The notes: generated by a model from the sequence alone, not told the origin. A stretch of 64,000 nucleotides of DNA from Oncomelania hupensis (GCA_036898135.1 CM072513.1:86260008-86324007), one strand, 5' to 3'. Counted from the first letter of the stretch, positions 43,541-53,902 are shown. Made by a program: numbers and translations.

Positions 43541-46500
43541 ATGACGGACACAAAAAGTCTTTCGCAATCTCCTTTGTTTAAAGACATCTTTCAAACTATA
43601 CAACTTCAAATTTTTGACAGTCAAAATGTTATTAAATCTGTTTATAATAATTATGAATTTGTACTTAACAATTTTACTTTCAAATCCCCTGTTAAAATTC
43701 GCATTCTTCACGCTCAAATAACTTTTATTAAACCCGGCAGTATTGATGAAACGATGACTGTGTGGATTTCTTCAAGTCAAATTGAAGTGTTAAAATCTTC
43801 AGACCTAGACAATGCTTATAACAACATCTTGATCAATCAGTTACAAGACAGCATTGAGCGCGCAACTATGAGAGGGTCCGGGTGGGCCGAAGGAACTCTA
43901 GAATCATTAGAACTGAACATTACAAAGTATAATCCAATCAAAGGGAAATCTTATATCCCTCTTCCCAAAGAAATTCTTGACAAGAAGGCTGTATTGAATA
44001 TTAAGAACACCGACGACAAATGTTTTGTGTGGTGTGTTCTGGCTAAATTATATCCTATTCAGTCGAAACAACATCCCGAAAGGGTGGCGCTATACAAAGA
44101 TAAAGTAACGAACTTAAATCTCAAAGACATTAATTTCCCTGTTAGCCTTGACGCCATTGACAAATTTGAATCACAAAACTCTCCTATAACAGTCAATGTA
44201 TATGTTTGGGACCCTGAATCAAAACTTATGCCTTTACGAATCTCTCCTAATGCCCCATCGTTTTCAGACCTCAATCACCACGTTGATCTTTTACTAATAA
44301 CAGACCCGCAAGATCCTAGCATGCAACATTATACTCTGATACGAAACATATCTAGATTATTAGGACACACTTCAAAACATCATGGCAAACAATATTTGTG
44401 CAGACCCTGTTTAACTAGAGTCTCTAATCTCCAAGTGGCTGACAAGCACAGTAAAATTTGTAAAAGTATGACAGATATTCAAACCCGTCTTGTGTTACCA
44501 AAGCCAGGTTCTCAAGTATATTTTAAAAACATCAACAAACAATTCAAGCAGCCTTATATAGTTTATGCCGACTTCGAATCATTGATTTTAAAATATCAAG
44601 GCCCACAAGGATTTTGTACGCCTAATTCATTCCTTACACACCTTCACGAAGTCTGCAGTTTCGGGTATGTAGTTGTTAGAGCCGACGGACAACATACAGA
44701 GCCGGTAATTTACAGAGGGCCTGACGCAGCTCGGAAGTTCTTAGATGAGATGAACAAAATATACAAATTGTGTTTACTGCAGCTAGATAATCCGGTGCCC
44801 ATGATATTTACTGAATCTGACTCCCATAATTTTAAAGCAGCTACACATTGCCACATTTGTAATAAAGAGTTTGACCCGAAGGACACGAAGACCCAAAGGG
44901 TGAGAGATCATTGTCACATAACAGGGGCATTTAGAGGTGCAGCTCATCAGAAATGCAACTTGGAATATGGAATCAAACATTTCTCTCTCCCTATTTTCAT
45001 TCACAATCTTCGAAATTACGACTCCCATTTAATCATGCAGGCAGTGACGAAAGCATACAAAGTGTCATGTATTGCTGAGACAGAAGAAAAATATAAAACT
45101 TTCACTCTGAATAAATTAAAGTTTTACGACAGCTTTCAACATTTGTCTTCCAGTTTAGAAACACTAGCTAAGAACTTACCCAGCTATCCTATCACTAGCA
45201 AATATTTTCCAGACGTTACACTTATTCGGAAAGGTGTGTATCCTTATGAATACATGGATTCTTGGGAAGTGTTTGAAGAACTAGAATTACCCCCTAAAGA
45301 GAACTTCTATTCTTCACTCAATAAAAGTTTCATAAGTGTTACCGATTATGAACATGCCCAGAATGTCTGGAATGCACTCGGATGTAAAATCCTTGGTGAC
45401 TACCACGACATATATTTAAAAGCCGACGTCTGTTTGTTGGCTGATGTGTTTGAAAAATACAGAGAAACAAGTTTACATCATTACTCCCTCGACCCTTCTC
45501 ATTATATTTCTTCGCCAGGAATGAGTTGGGATGCTTTCTTAAAACTTAGCGGTTCTAAAATTGATCTCATAACTGACCAGGTAATGATGACAATGATTGA
45601 GTCGGGCATTCGTGGAGGAATAAGCGTGGCAGCTCATAATTATTGCAAAGCCAACAATAAATACCTGAAGCACTATGACCCCTCGCAGAAATCTAATTAT
45701 ATAATGTACTTTGACGCCAACAATTTATACGGTTGGGCAATGAGTGAGCTTTTACCGGTTTCAGATTTCAAATTACTTGTTAATCCAAGCCCCGCAAACT
45801 TTACTTGGTTAAACAGTATTTTAAATCACCCTAAAGATCATACTATAGGGTTTATTGTCGAAGTTGACCTAGAGTATCCCAATGCTTTACACGACCTACA
45901 TAATGATTACCCATTAGCACCAGAAAGATTGCATGGTACAGACAAGCAACTTAAACTTATTCCCAACCTCTATAATAAATCTAATTACGTCTGCCACTAC
46001 AGAAACCTGCAGTTCTACATCAGACACGGCATGAAGTGCACAGCGATTCACAAGCTTTTATTCTTTAAACAAACGAATGTCTTGGCCGGGTACATCAATA
46101 AAAACACAGAGCTCAGAAAACAAGCGCAATCTACGTTTGAAAAAGATTTCTTTAAGCTGCTGAATAACAGCTGTTTTGGTAAAACTATGGAGAACCCATA
46201 CAAGCGAAAAGACGTTAGGCTAATTACCTCACCCAATCAAGCGATTAAATTAACATCTAAACCTCAATACCTTGGTTACAAAGAGTTTCATGACTCCCTG
46301 TATGCAGTTACCATGAAAACCACGCAAGTTAATCTAGACAAACCAGTGTTTATGGGGATGACTATTCTCGACCTTTCTAAATTACTAATGTTCGAATTTT
46401 ACTACGATTACTTTAAACCTAAATACCCGGAGGCCAGAGTTTTATACACAGACACAGACTCCCTTATACTAGACATCCCTACTGAAGACATTTATAAAGA

Positions 46501-46969
46501 CTTAGAATCGGAACTGCAACATTACGATACTAGTGACTACCCTGAAACTCACCCTTTGTACAGCAAAGCAAACCAAAAGAAAATAGGTTTGATGAAAGAT
46601 GAAATGAACGGGAAACTTATTGAAGAATACGCAGGATTGCGATCTAAGCAGTACAGTATTAAACACGAATCGGGAGAATCTTCAAAAGCGAAAGGCACCC
46701 AAAAAGCTGCAATAAAAAACAGAGATATCAGGCATGAAAACTACTTGGAAGCCTTAGATGGAAAAGAAGTTAAACCATACCCTAACACAACTATAAAGTC
46801 TAAAAACCATATAGTGTCCACTGCTGTGACGACCAAAAAAACATTGTGCGCTAATGACACAAAGAGAATAAGAGTAACTAAGGAGTTCGCATACGCTCTA
46901 GGCCACTATAAATTACAGGTAGAAACAGCGACTGCGACTGCGACTACGAGTAAGGAGGAGGGCCCGTAA
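43541..46969 (+). CDS. polB: Protein-primed family B DNA polymerase (Polinton pPolB)
   Basis: 1142 codons, open throughout. Exo I is YADFES (about 342-347) and Exo II is HNLRNYDSHL (about 486-495). Between them is a zinc/HNH-like insert, CHIC (about 437) with DHCHITGAFRGAAHQKC (about 456-473), which I recall from Polinton polymerases. Palm motif A is DANNLYGWAM (about 723-732), motif B is KLLNNSCFGKTMEN, and motif C is YTDTDSL (about 968-974). The long N-terminal region, with a GSGWAEG motif near 112, fits the Polinton type, possibly with the terminal protein function. It would replicate the linear element from protein-capped ends. The stop is 24 bp from the convergent neighbour's stop. All catalytic residues are present. 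Confidence 0.95.
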   Translation: MTDTKSLSQSPLFKDIFQTIQLQIFDSQNVIKSVYNNYEFVLNNFTFKSPVKIRILHAQITFIKPGSIDETMTVWISSSQIEVLKSSDLDNAYNNILINQLQDSIERATMRGSGWAEGTLESLELNITKYNPIKGKSYIPLPKEILDKKAVLNIKNTDDKCFVWCVLAKLYPIQSKQHPERVALYKDKVTNLNLKDINFPVSLDAIDKFESQNSPITVNVYVWDPESKLMPLRISPNAPSFSDLNHHVDLLLITDPQDPSMQHYTLIRNISRLLGHTSKHHGKQYLCRPCLTRVSNLQVADKHSKICKSMTDIQTRLVLPKPGSQVYFKNINKQFKQPYIVYADFESLILKYQGPQGFCTPNSFLTHLHEVCSFGYVVVRADGQHTEPVIYRGPDAARKFLDEMNKIYKLCLLQLDNPVPMIFTESDSHNFKAATHCHICNKEFDPKDTKTQRVRDHCHITGAFRGAAHQKCNLEYGIKHFSLPIFIHNLRNYDSHLIMQAVTKAYKVSCIAETEEKYKTFTLNKLKFYDSFQHLSSSLETLAKNLPSYPITSKYFPDVTLIRKGVYPYEYMDSWEVFEELELPPKENFYSSLNKSFISVTDYEHAQNVWNALGCKILGDYHDIYLKADVCLLADVFEKYRETSLHHYSLDPSHYISSPGMSWDAFLKLSGSKIDLITDQVMMTMIESGIRGGISVAAHNYCKANNKYLKHYDPSQKSNYIMYFDANNLYGWAMSELLPVSDFKLLVNPSPANFTWLNSILNHPKDHTIGFIVEVDLEYPNALHDLHNDYPLAPERLHGTDKQLKLIPNLYNKSNYVCHYRNLQFYIRHGMKCTAIHKLLFFKQTNVLAGYINKNTELRKQAQSTFEKDFFKLLNNSCFGKTMENPYKRKDVRLITSPNQAIKLTSKPQYLGYKEFHDSLYAVTMKTTQVNLDKPVFMGMTILDLSKLLMFEFYYDYFKPKYPEARVLYTDTDSLILDIPTEDIYKDLESELQHYDTSDYPETHPLYSKANQKKIGLMKDEMNGKLIEEYAGLRSKQYSIKHESGESSKAKGTQKAAIKNRDIRHENYLEALDGKEVKPYPNTTIKSKNHIVSTAVTTKKTLCANDTKRIRVTKEFAYALGHYKLQVETATATATTSKEEGP

Positions 46970-46993
46970 GGTTTGAATAAATGTTAACTGTAT

Positions 46994-47662
46994 TTATTCT
47001 GAAGCACTGAGCTTTTTCTTCAAAGCATCTAGCTGCTCTTTCCGTCCCAGTAGTCTCCCTTCTTCTATTAATTTTTTTTTAATTTCTTCAACATTAACAG
47101 GTGCAGACCTAGATTTAGATTGTATGTCATGCTTCAATTTTTTATATTCTTCAAAATCTCGCTGGATAATTACAAACTCTTGGTCTGTAATCTGAGTGTC
47201 TTCTAGAGCTTTTGAAATTATTAAGTTCATGCTAGTAAGTTTAGCTATCGCAAGGCTAGAAATGAGGTCGTGTTTTTCTAGTTTCTTAGATACTTTAGTA
47301 TTAATTACGCCAAGTAGAACTGACATTACTGAAGATAATCCGGCAGCAACCCCTAATCCAATACTAATTGGTATACCAATTCCAGTCACCAATAATCCCA
47401 CGCTGGCAGCAGCTTCCGCAGCATTAATAACATTTAGACCAGTAGACACGTAATTTATTGTGCTATAAGCGCCGGAATACCTTCGTCTGCATCTAGAGTA
47501 CTTTTGGATATCTGATTCAATTTGAGTCCTAACTTTTCTTATTTCTTCCAGCCTGAACGTTTGAACATTATTTAAGTCTAACGTTGGAGCACTGGGCTGT
47601 ATTGGTTGTTCATCCACTAGGCCTACTGCTTCTACTATAGCAGGATACAATTTTGTCGTCAT
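46994..47662 (-). CDS. Conserved Polinton-associated helical protein with glycine-rich hydrophobic segment
   Basis: 222 codons from the ATG at 47662; upstream in-frame codons are ignored because they start at TTG. Central residues form a Gly/Ala-rich hydrophobic stretch (GLLVTGIGIPISIGLGVAAG) of possible membrane-active character. It is followed by a helical region with HDLISSLAIAKL and EDTQITDQEFVII, and a charged C-terminus. I recall uncharacterised proteins with this layout beside Polinton genes in cnidarians; the function is unknown. First of a three-gene minus-strand block with 48571-47696 and the minor capsid gene, so a virion role is plausible. Confidence 0.8.
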   Translation of the reverse strand: MTTKLYPAIVEAVGLVDEQPIQPSAPTLDLNNVQTFRLEEIRKVRTQIESDIQKYSRCRRRYSGAYSTINYVSTGLNVINAAEAAASVGLLVTGIGIPISIGLGVAAGLSSVMSVLLGVINTKVSKKLEKHDLISSLAIAKLTSMNLIISKALEDTQITDQEFVIIQRDFEEYKKLKHDIQSKSRSAPVNVEEIKKKLIEEGRLLGRKEQLDALKKKLSASE

Positions 47663-47695
47663 ATTTTTAGTGTTAAAAAAAAGGGTTAACAATAA

Positions 47696-48571
47696 TTAAC
47701 TTGATTTTAGTTTATTAGCAAAATATTCTATTTGACTATCAGAAAATATCTGATCGCTGAAATAAAATGCTAACAGATCTACGTTGTCTAGGCTAATTTG
47801 CGCTATTCTGTCAATAGGATTTGGAACAGGGACAAAAGTTATCTTGGGTGATGAAGTAAATACGGAAAACTGATTTTCATTTTCTCTTTTCTTCATAAAT
47901 ACTGTAACTCGTCTGGGATCCTCATCTAAATCAACCCAACTTAGAGACACTTGCGGAATTACATTAAAATTTCTCTGCGTAGGCCTGTGAGCAATTATGT
48001 CCAGTACTATCATAGCTGCACTACCTAGCTGTAAAGGAGGCTGCAGAATAACTCTAACATTTTTCCCTGCGGTTTCACGCTTATGTAAAACATAGTTGCT
48101 TTTTTTGTAGGCTTTGACTTCTATGGTTTCCCGATTGTTTTCATCCGGCACTAGACTAACTAACATAGGCCCGGCGTTAATAATTTTCTTAAATTTATTG
48201 TCTGGTCCCATAAAAGTGTAAGGGCTTTTGCACTTGAATTTAATAAGCCAGTCTAATTCTGTGTCTATAGGTGTTAAAGACCAGGTATTTTCTCGTTTAG
48301 TAATAGCATACTTAAAATCGGGATCTACTTTACCGGCATTAAAGTCCTTTAGCTGATCGATAGATGGTTTTTCTGGCAATACTGACGGCGGCACTGCTTC
48401 AGGTACTGCCGGCACTACAGGCACTAGCGCTCGTTTATAATATCCATTTTGTGTAAATTCGAAACCGTAAATAGACCCAACAATAGCATTCGCATCAAAG
48501 TCAATTGTGTCTGCTAAGTCTTTCAGTTCAATGGTAGGACAGGTTACTGGAATTTGAGGGCCGATTGACAT
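47696..48571 (-). CDS. Polinton-associated protein of unknown function (candidate virion protein)
   Basis: 291 codons, ATG at 48571. The N-terminal third has a Pro/Val-rich linker (VPVVPAVPEAVPPSVLP); the rest looks beta-rich with no transmembrane segment. It sits between the minor capsid gene and the 222-residue helical protein on the same strand, with gaps of about 20-35 bp. I recognise no named domain. Position and beta-rich composition suggest a structural protein such as a fibre or accessory capsid component, which is inference. Confidence 0.75.
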   Translation of the reverse strand: MSIGPQIPVTCPTIELKDLADTIDFDANAIVGSIYGFEFTQNGYYKRALVPVVPAVPEAVPPSVLPEKPSIDQLKDFNAGKVDPDFKYAITKRENTWSLTPIDTELDWLIKFKCKSPYTFMGPDNKFKKIINAGPMLVSLVPDENNRETIEVKAYKKSNYVLHKRETAGKNVRVILQPPLQLGSAAMIVLDIIAHRPTQRNFNVIPQVSLSWVDLDEDPRRVTVFMKKRENENQFSVFTSSPKITFVPVPNPIDRIAQISLDNVDLLAFYFSDQIFSDSQIEYFANKLKSS

Positions 48572-48590
48572 TGTATTTTAAAATTAAACT

Positions 48591-49290
48591 TTATTTTATC
48601 TCAAGAATAATTGTAAGATCTTCAAAGTCTACAATTTCGTTGTTTTGGTTAGTTATTTTGAAGCAGAAACTAGTATGATAGTCCTGACTTAAGTGGCGTT
48701 TTTGAGGTAGAAATTTTAATGAAACAGGATCGCAGTAAGATTCTCTCTGAGTTGAGATTATCCTTAGCAATGTACTAGGAGTTCCGTTTACTAAGTTTTC
48801 CGATGTCTTCAGTTGATGAAGGTACACAAACAATCTATTATTAATTAACAAATTCATAGGGTTTGATCCAATAAATCTTATAGAACTGCCGACAGTGCTG
48901 GAGCTGTCAGATAAAGATAATTCATTGCCACGGAAACCTAATATTTCTGCCAGCTTTGGCGCAAGTGTAACGCTGGTAATGTCTTTATGCTGGTTTTTAT
49001 GGAAAGTTAAAGTTACTATCAAGTTTGCAGGGTTCATTTTTGCTTCAATCGAATGAGGTTTAAACAATTCTTCAGTAAGTCTGCAAAAGTCATAATAGCC
49101 AGCATGAATAAAGTGCCTTTTTTTTATTAATCATTATCCAGTTGTTGTTTAGATCATGACTAATATTTAACCATTTAACCGTGTAGAATATTTCGTGAAG
49201 GATTACGTTAAGGTCCCTGTTTTTGTTGTCAATAGGATGCTGAAGTTCAATGGGCACACCTGATTTTACGAATTCGAAAGTTACAAACAT
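48591..49290 (-). pseudogene. Minor capsid (penton-like) protein, single frameshift in a homopolymer
   Basis: Two ORFs, 49290-49090 (starting MFVTFEFVKSG) and 49067-48591, belong to one gene. The N-terminal piece matches the start of a Polinton minor capsid-like protein (beta strands then ILHEIFYTVKWLNIS). The second holds VTLAPKLAEILGFRG and a C-terminal ...DFEDLTIILEIK, also typical of that family as I recall it. The frame changes near a run of eight T (eight A on the coding strand) at 49118-49125, so an indel in the run is the simplest cause; sequencing error or slippage cannot be excluded. The protein would occupy the capsid vertices. Its start codon is 21 bp from the divergent 413-residue gene. 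Confidence 0.78.
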
Positions 49291-49311
49291 ATTTTTTTTA
49301 ATATAATAAAA
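49291..49311. promoter_or_regulatory. 21 bp divergent start region (minor capsid / 413-residue gene)
   Basis: Only A and T: attttttttaatataataaa plus a final a. It separates two divergent start codons, so both 5' ends must be extremely short or the promoters lie inside the opposing genes. Confidence 0.65.
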
Positions 49312-50553
49312 ATGTACGCGCCTTATAAATATAACAAAGCTGCAAAGTATACTACAGGGCCTTATTATTACGAAAAAGCAGTCGACCTAACCAAGCTGAC
49401 AATAGCTGTGGCAGCCAACGTCCATTTCGAAACTATCCCCCATAATATTTTGGATCATTACCTCAACCCAGACATTACGAGCGACTTTTTAGCTAACCAA
49501 TGGCTAAACAACGGGGGTATGCAGTTCTTTCAGAATCAAATTAATTTTGCCGTGTCATGCGCTACAACTGGTTGCGGAGTTTCTTACGTTCATCACCTTA
49601 ATCACCCAGATCCCATGTTGAAGTCTATTTATCTGTTCCATTTGTATTATCAAGTGAGACGGGTGTTGTCTGAACTTCAGGCTCCGTTACCTACTGACAA
49701 AAACTTTAATCCCTTTAACAACGGCTTTGACAAGAAAGCGTATCAAAGGTTGTGCAATGAATTTGGAATTGATACTAAAACAGACTTCAGACAAAAACTA
49801 GACCTCAATCACGGAATGGGAACTTTATTTAGATACGCTGTAGGTAATTTATACACGGGGCCTTACGTACCTGGATTTACATCATTTAACCACAACAGCC
49901 AGGTTCCTTTACTGTATATTAGACAAAAACAAAGTACAGCATACAGCACTTTTATATTAGACACATCAAACGGATTTACTCAAAGTGGGGTGGAAAGGCT
50001 GAATGAATCTATTCGTACGTATGCGTGGTGCATTCTGGGGTCTCAAGCAGAAACACGAAGTAATATCATTGGGGAAGGAACTAGCTTCGATGCACAAAAG
50101 CAGTTTCTAGCCAACATTGAAGATTCTATTAATTCGGCAGTAGATTTGCCCACGAGTATTAAAAGATATCAGGACACTTTAAAGTATGCTAGATCGAAAG
50201 TAGATTACGTAATAGGTTTAGGACTGTATATGTTGCCTTCAGACCTTCAGCTTAGAATAGGAACTATATCAAACTACAACAACAATATAATGATTGCAGA
50301 CCCTCAGTTTCATATAGGCTACAATCCTACAATAAATACAGTGAACACAGTGAATACATTGAACACAACGAATGCAGTAAATACAGTATTTACTGCTAGG
50401 CCTAATAATGAACCTTTAAGTTCGCCACCGCTTCCGAGTTTGCCAAGCTTGCCGGAACTGCAAATGCCGGTAACTGATCATGGGGTTTCACGTCTAGCGC
50501 TTACAGGGGGTTTATTGTTTGCTGGGTTAATTGGGATTTACTATTTTAAGTAA
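49312..50553 (+). CDS. Conserved Polinton-associated protein with C-terminal membrane anchor
   Basis: 413 codons, ATG at 49312. A long conserved soluble region includes QWLNNGGMQFFQNQINFAV, CATTGCGVSYVHH, GVERLNESIRTYAWCILGSQ and FDAQKQFLANIED. Then comes a low-complexity Asn/Thr/Val repeat (NTVNTVNTLNTTNAVNTV), a Pro/Ser/Leu linker, and one hydrophobic C-terminal helix (LTGGLLFAGLIGIYYF). I recall very similar uncharacterised proteins next to Polinton genes in cnidarians. Function unknown; the anchor suggests a membrane-associated or virion-internal role. It overlaps the convergent neighbour's end by 27 bp. Confidence 0.85.
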   Translation: MYAPYKYNKAAKYTTGPYYYEKAVDLTKLTIAVAANVHFETIPHNILDHYLNPDITSDFLANQWLNNGGMQFFQNQINFAVSCATTGCGVSYVHHLNHPDPMLKSIYLFHLYYQVRRVLSELQAPLPTDKNFNPFNNGFDKKAYQRLCNEFGIDTKTDFRQKLDLNHGMGTLFRYAVGNLYTGPYVPGFTSFNHNSQVPLLYIRQKQSTAYSTFILDTSNGFTQSGVERLNESIRTYAWCILGSQAETRSNIIGEGTSFDAQKQFLANIEDSINSAVDLPTSIKRYQDTLKYARSKVDYVIGLGLYMLPSDLQLRIGTISNYNNNIMIADPQFHIGYNPTINTVNTVNTLNTTNAVNTVFTARPNNEPLSSPPLPSLPSLPELQMPVTDHGVSRLALTGGLLFAGLIGIYYFK

Positions 50554-51822
50554 CCAGAGTAATATTATTATAAACAAAGACCACAGATGCTCAGACGCCC
50601 AGACAACAACTTTAGAAGCAGTATTAAATATCCATGAAAATACAGAACCTAATATTCCTGGAAGTGAGTCTACAAGTTTGTCACCTAAGCGTTTCAATAA
50701 GTTAGCTATGCTTTGTAACGTCTTTTTAATCCAGTCTTTAACCGGACTACCGCCAGGTCCACCAGGTACGCCAGGTCCACCAGGTCCGCCACCAATGCCT
50801 ACGGTTCTAGTCAGTGCTAAGACTAGTGTGCTTATTGTCATCCCAACAGCTGTAAGAATGCTAAATATTGTAACACCTTGCTCTCTGAACAGTGTTTGAA
50901 TTCTTTCTGCAAGTGTAGTGTCTTCGTGTAAAATTTTATGCACCGTTTCTTTTATTCTGGCGAAATTAGTTATTAATTTTTCTCTGTTTATGGATAAGGC
51001 TTCTAGCCTTGCCGCGCGTTCTGTGTAAAGGTCTGCGAGCCTTTTTTGAATCAACTGTTTTACCTCAATGCTTAAGTTGGCGTCATCAGCTTCTGCTAGT
51101 TTATTTTTTTGTTTTTCTATATGTTTGTCGAGCTCACCGAGCTTGGCCAAATTCATCATTGTCTCCCCTCTCACAGATTGTAAAGCTTTATCTAAGCCCT
51201 GAAGTTCACGCAGTGGCAATAATGGCGTGTCATTGATAGTTTCCATAACCTGATCAATATTGGTGTCCTCATTTGTTTGTAAGGTTGTTAACTCTTTATT
51301 TACTTCTAATGCAGAACTAGTTAAGTTAGTTAAGTCTTGTAGTTCTATTTCTGAACTTAACGATGCATCTATTCGTTGAAGTGAAGCTACTGCTTGGCGA
51401 TGCAACGCTGGCACTCTATTATCGGAAAGCCCCAATGATCGTATTACAGTCACTGGGAGTTTAGTTTTCAAAGTAGACCACGCATAAAATTTATCAGGAT
51501 TCTTTAACATAGTTAACTGTACTCTCACTTTTTTACCGGATACATTAGTGTTTATAAACAAGTGATTATTTTTGTCTAGTTCGAAGTCGCTGGGACTAAC
51601 ATAATCAGGTAACTCGCGCCCGATGTAATTGTAAAATTTATTGATTTTTCTGGCTTTTTGGGTTTCAGTTACTTGACGTAATTCTTCTCCTATACTTAGC
51701 CTTGTTTGGCTCATGTCGTCTCCTACCATAGAAAGAAGTCTGCTGGTTGTGTCAGCGTTGAGGTCTTCATTAGGCTCATTTGGTTTAAACACTTCATCAA
51801 GAGCTTCACCACCTGTTGCCAT
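50527..51822 (-). CDS. Polinton-associated coiled-coil membrane protein with collagen-like linker
   Basis: 431 codons, ATG at 51822. The N-terminal half is mixed. Residues about 180-300 are heptad-rich and probably coiled coil (LAKLGELDKHIEKQKNKL). Next is a hydrophobic segment (TIFSILTAVGMTISTLVLAL), a collagen-like Gly-Pro linker (GGGPGGPGVPGGPGGSP), an amphipathic region, and a second hydrophobic segment at the C-terminus (LWSLFIIILLWLLKIV). I recall the block RTLFREQG...ILTA in cnidarian Polinton-linked proteins. The architecture suggests membrane insertion or fusion-like work, but no family evidence fixes that. It diverges from the major capsid gene with start codons 33 bp apart. Confidence 0.82.
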   Translation of the reverse strand: MATGGEALDEVFKPNEPNEDLNADTTSRLLSMVGDDMSQTRLSIGEELRQVTETQKARKINKFYNYIGRELPDYVSPSDFELDKNNHLFINTNVSGKKVRVQLTMLKNPDKFYAWSTLKTKLPVTVIRSLGLSDNRVPALHRQAVASLQRIDASLSSEIELQDLTNLTSSALEVNKELTTLQTNEDTNIDQVMETINDTPLLPLRELQGLDKALQSVRGETMMNLAKLGELDKHIEKQKNKLAEADDANLSIEVKQLIQKRLADLYTERAARLEALSINREKLITNFARIKETVHKILHEDTTLAERIQTLFREQGVTIFSILTAVGMTISTLVLALTRTVGIGGGPGGPGVPGGPGGSPVKDWIKKTLQSIANLLKRLGDKLVDSLPGILGSVFSWIFNTASKVVVWASEHLWSLFIIILLWLLKIVNPN

Positions 51823-51855
51823 TTTTAAATATAATTTTTTTTTATCGCATTAAAA
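51823..51855. promoter_or_regulatory. 33 bp divergent start region (431-residue gene / major capsid)
   Basis: Holds a run of nine T and 'taaaa' immediately before each start codon. Same composition as 49291-49311. Confidence 0.6.
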
Positions 51856-53134
51856 ATGCAAAGCTACGGAAACTTGTTAGACCCTACACGTCGATTGAGG
51901 ACACCTTTAGGCATCAAAGGTGAAAAAAGCACAATAATTATTACAAACAATCCAAGCAGCATAGAGCCTAATCAGCTACTAACCATAAGATTTCCAAATT
52001 TAGGTCCTGATGATGTAATAGTTCCGGGCAGTCCTAAATTGGGATTTAAAATTAGTCTGAATTCTGACGATGATCCTAACAGAACCGTAGTCAACAATCT
52101 AGGCAGAGCTATAATTAAAAGAATGGTTATTAAACTTGATGGGCGAGAAATCCAAAGTATCGATGACGCCGGTGTTTTGTTTTGTTACACAGATCTGTGG
52201 CTGAGTTAAATATGAAAGGGAAGATTTAGTTGGTCAGGGGATTCAAGCCGCCAATGTGGCAAAACTTCGAATCAAAGCTGGCGATGCTGTCGCTTCTAAC
52301 AAAGGTGAAAATGCATTAGCTGCTGTATACAAAAACAGGTTTTATTTTCCACTTGATTTTGAACTGCTACACAGTCATCTGCCATTTCATCAAGGTTCAT
52401 TTAACGATAGGCTGTCTTACGAAATTATTTTCAATGATTATTCTCAAGTAGTAATTAGCTCTGACAATGATGCTAGGTATACAATTACAGACATCACGCT
52501 TGAATATGAAGTGGTCACTCACGCTGAACTCAGTAGGATGATCAGGGGACAATATGACAAACTAGCAATTTATTATGATAGGATCGTTCGCTACAGACAA
52601 TTTAATAAAGATTTATTAGATGCACTCTGGACCATCAACATAAATTCACCTGCTCGAAGTTTTAAAGGTGTACTGTTGTTGTTTGTGAAAGAATCTAATT
52701 ACAATCGTGACAGCGAGAATTTTATCAATCCTAATATTTCAAAAGCGTCTGTTGTGATTGAAGGTAAACCTAATCAATTATTTGCTAATGGAATGATGGG
52801 GTTTCAACAGTTTGATGAGATTAGGAAAATCTTGGGTGGAGGTAGATTATGGACTGACACTGTGGATTTGATTTCTAAAGATCTTCATTTGCATGACACA
52901 AGACTGCAAGATTATCTGGTGAATAAATTTGCGTTGTGGTTAGACTTTCGAACCATACCCACCAATGAACTTCATGGATCTGGAAGAAGAATTGAAAACG
53001 GAACAGATGGTATAACAATTGAATTGCATAGGGAAGCAAGTGCTAAGTCAGAATCAGTTACAGTATACATGTATATAATTATGGATGCTCAGCTAAACAT
53101 TGAAAATGGAAGATTAAAAGATTTAGTATATTAA
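51856..53134 (+). pseudogene. Major capsid protein (double jelly-roll type), single frameshift
   Basis: ORFs 51856-52209 and about 52211-53134 together give about 425 residues. Motifs typical of this capsid family as I recall it: IKRMVIKLDGREI, then after the break FYFPLDFELLHSHLPFHQGS, DRLSYEIIFNDYSQV, LWTININSPARSFKG, LHGSGRRIEN and YIIMDAQLNIENG. The fold would be two beta barrels forming the hexameric capsomer. The frame shifts once near 52196-52212, just after CYTDLWL. It is followed after 3 bp by the ATPase gene, the morphogenesis neighbour. The usual Polinton capsid is longer, about 500-650 residues, so this is a short variant. Confidence 0.85.
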
Positions 53135-53137
53135 AAA

Positions 53138-53749
53138 ATGACCTCTTTGTTACCTCGTGATCCTCATTGCGGAATGATCGTTGGCATGACGTCATGTGGA
53201 AAGACCGTCTTTGTTCTGGATTTGTTAGAAAAATATTATGCAGGACACTTTGATTATATAGTAATTTTTTGCCCAACTATTCAATATAATAAAACCTACT
53301 TAGATCGTAAGTATGTCTGGACAGATGAAAATATCTTTGTTGTAAATACCAATGGCAAGCTCAATGAGTATTTAACGTATTTTTATAACCTGTTTGAGAA
53401 TGAGGGTAATACGTTATTCTTAATCGATGATTGCAGTGCAGAAAAAGATATTGTATTAAAACGGAACATATTGAGCAAGCTGGCTTTCAGTGGACGCCAT
53501 GTGAAAATTAGTGTCTGGTTAATCACGCAGAAATTTAATTCCATATTAAAGGATTTTAGAGAACAAGTTAAATTTGTTTGCCTGTTTTATTGCAAAGATC
53601 GAGACAGCTTTGATAACTGTTTAAAAGAAAATGACGTAATTGAATCAAAAGAGGAAAGAACTAAATTAAAAGAACAGCTAAAAAAAGGCAAGCACTTAAA
53701 ATTATTATTAAAAACTGACCAACCAACTGGCTATACAATACTTATGTAA
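53138..53749 (+). CDS. Packaging ATPase (FtsK/HerA-type, A32-like)
   Basis: 203 codons, intact. Walker A GMTSCGKT is at residues 16-23; Walker B LFLIDD at 93-98; ISVWLITQKFN (124-134) is the sensor-like strand, with an arginine in FSGRH just before it. This matches the DNA-packaging ATPases of Polintons and related viruses, which pump the genome into empty capsids. It follows the major capsid gene after 3 bp, a typical pairing. The start ATG is at 53138, directly after aaaaa. It is followed by two 80 bp repeats and convergent integrase. Confidence 0.92.
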   Translation: MTSLLPRDPHCGMIVGMTSCGKTVFVLDLLEKYYAGHFDYIVIFCPTIQYNKTYLDRKYVWTDENIFVVNTNGKLNEYLTYFYNLFENEGNTLFLIDDCSAEKDIVLKRNILSKLAFSGRHVKISVWLITQKFNSILKDFREQVKFVCLFYCKDRDSFDNCLKENDVIESKEERTKLKEQLKKGKHLKLLLKTDQPTGYTILM

Positions 53750-53902
53750 GTAAGTAAGTTCTTTTATAATTTAATTATTGTAAGTTATAAGTTTTTTTTT
53801 TAAAGTCGACTTAATTAAGTTAGATGTAAGTAAGTAAGTTCTTTTATAATTTAATTATTGAAAGTTATAAGTTTTTTTAAAAGTCGACTTAATTAAGTTA
53901 GA
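53744..53902. repeat. Two tandem 80 bp repeats between ATPase and integrase
   Basis: 53744-53823 and 53824-53902 share atgtaagtaagtaagttctt, 'ttaattatt' and 'gtcgacttaattaagttaga', with a few differences. This is the largest internal gap in the element, 53750-53969. The unit contains the palindrome ttaattaa and a near-palindromic aagt...actt arrangement. Confidence 0.9.
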
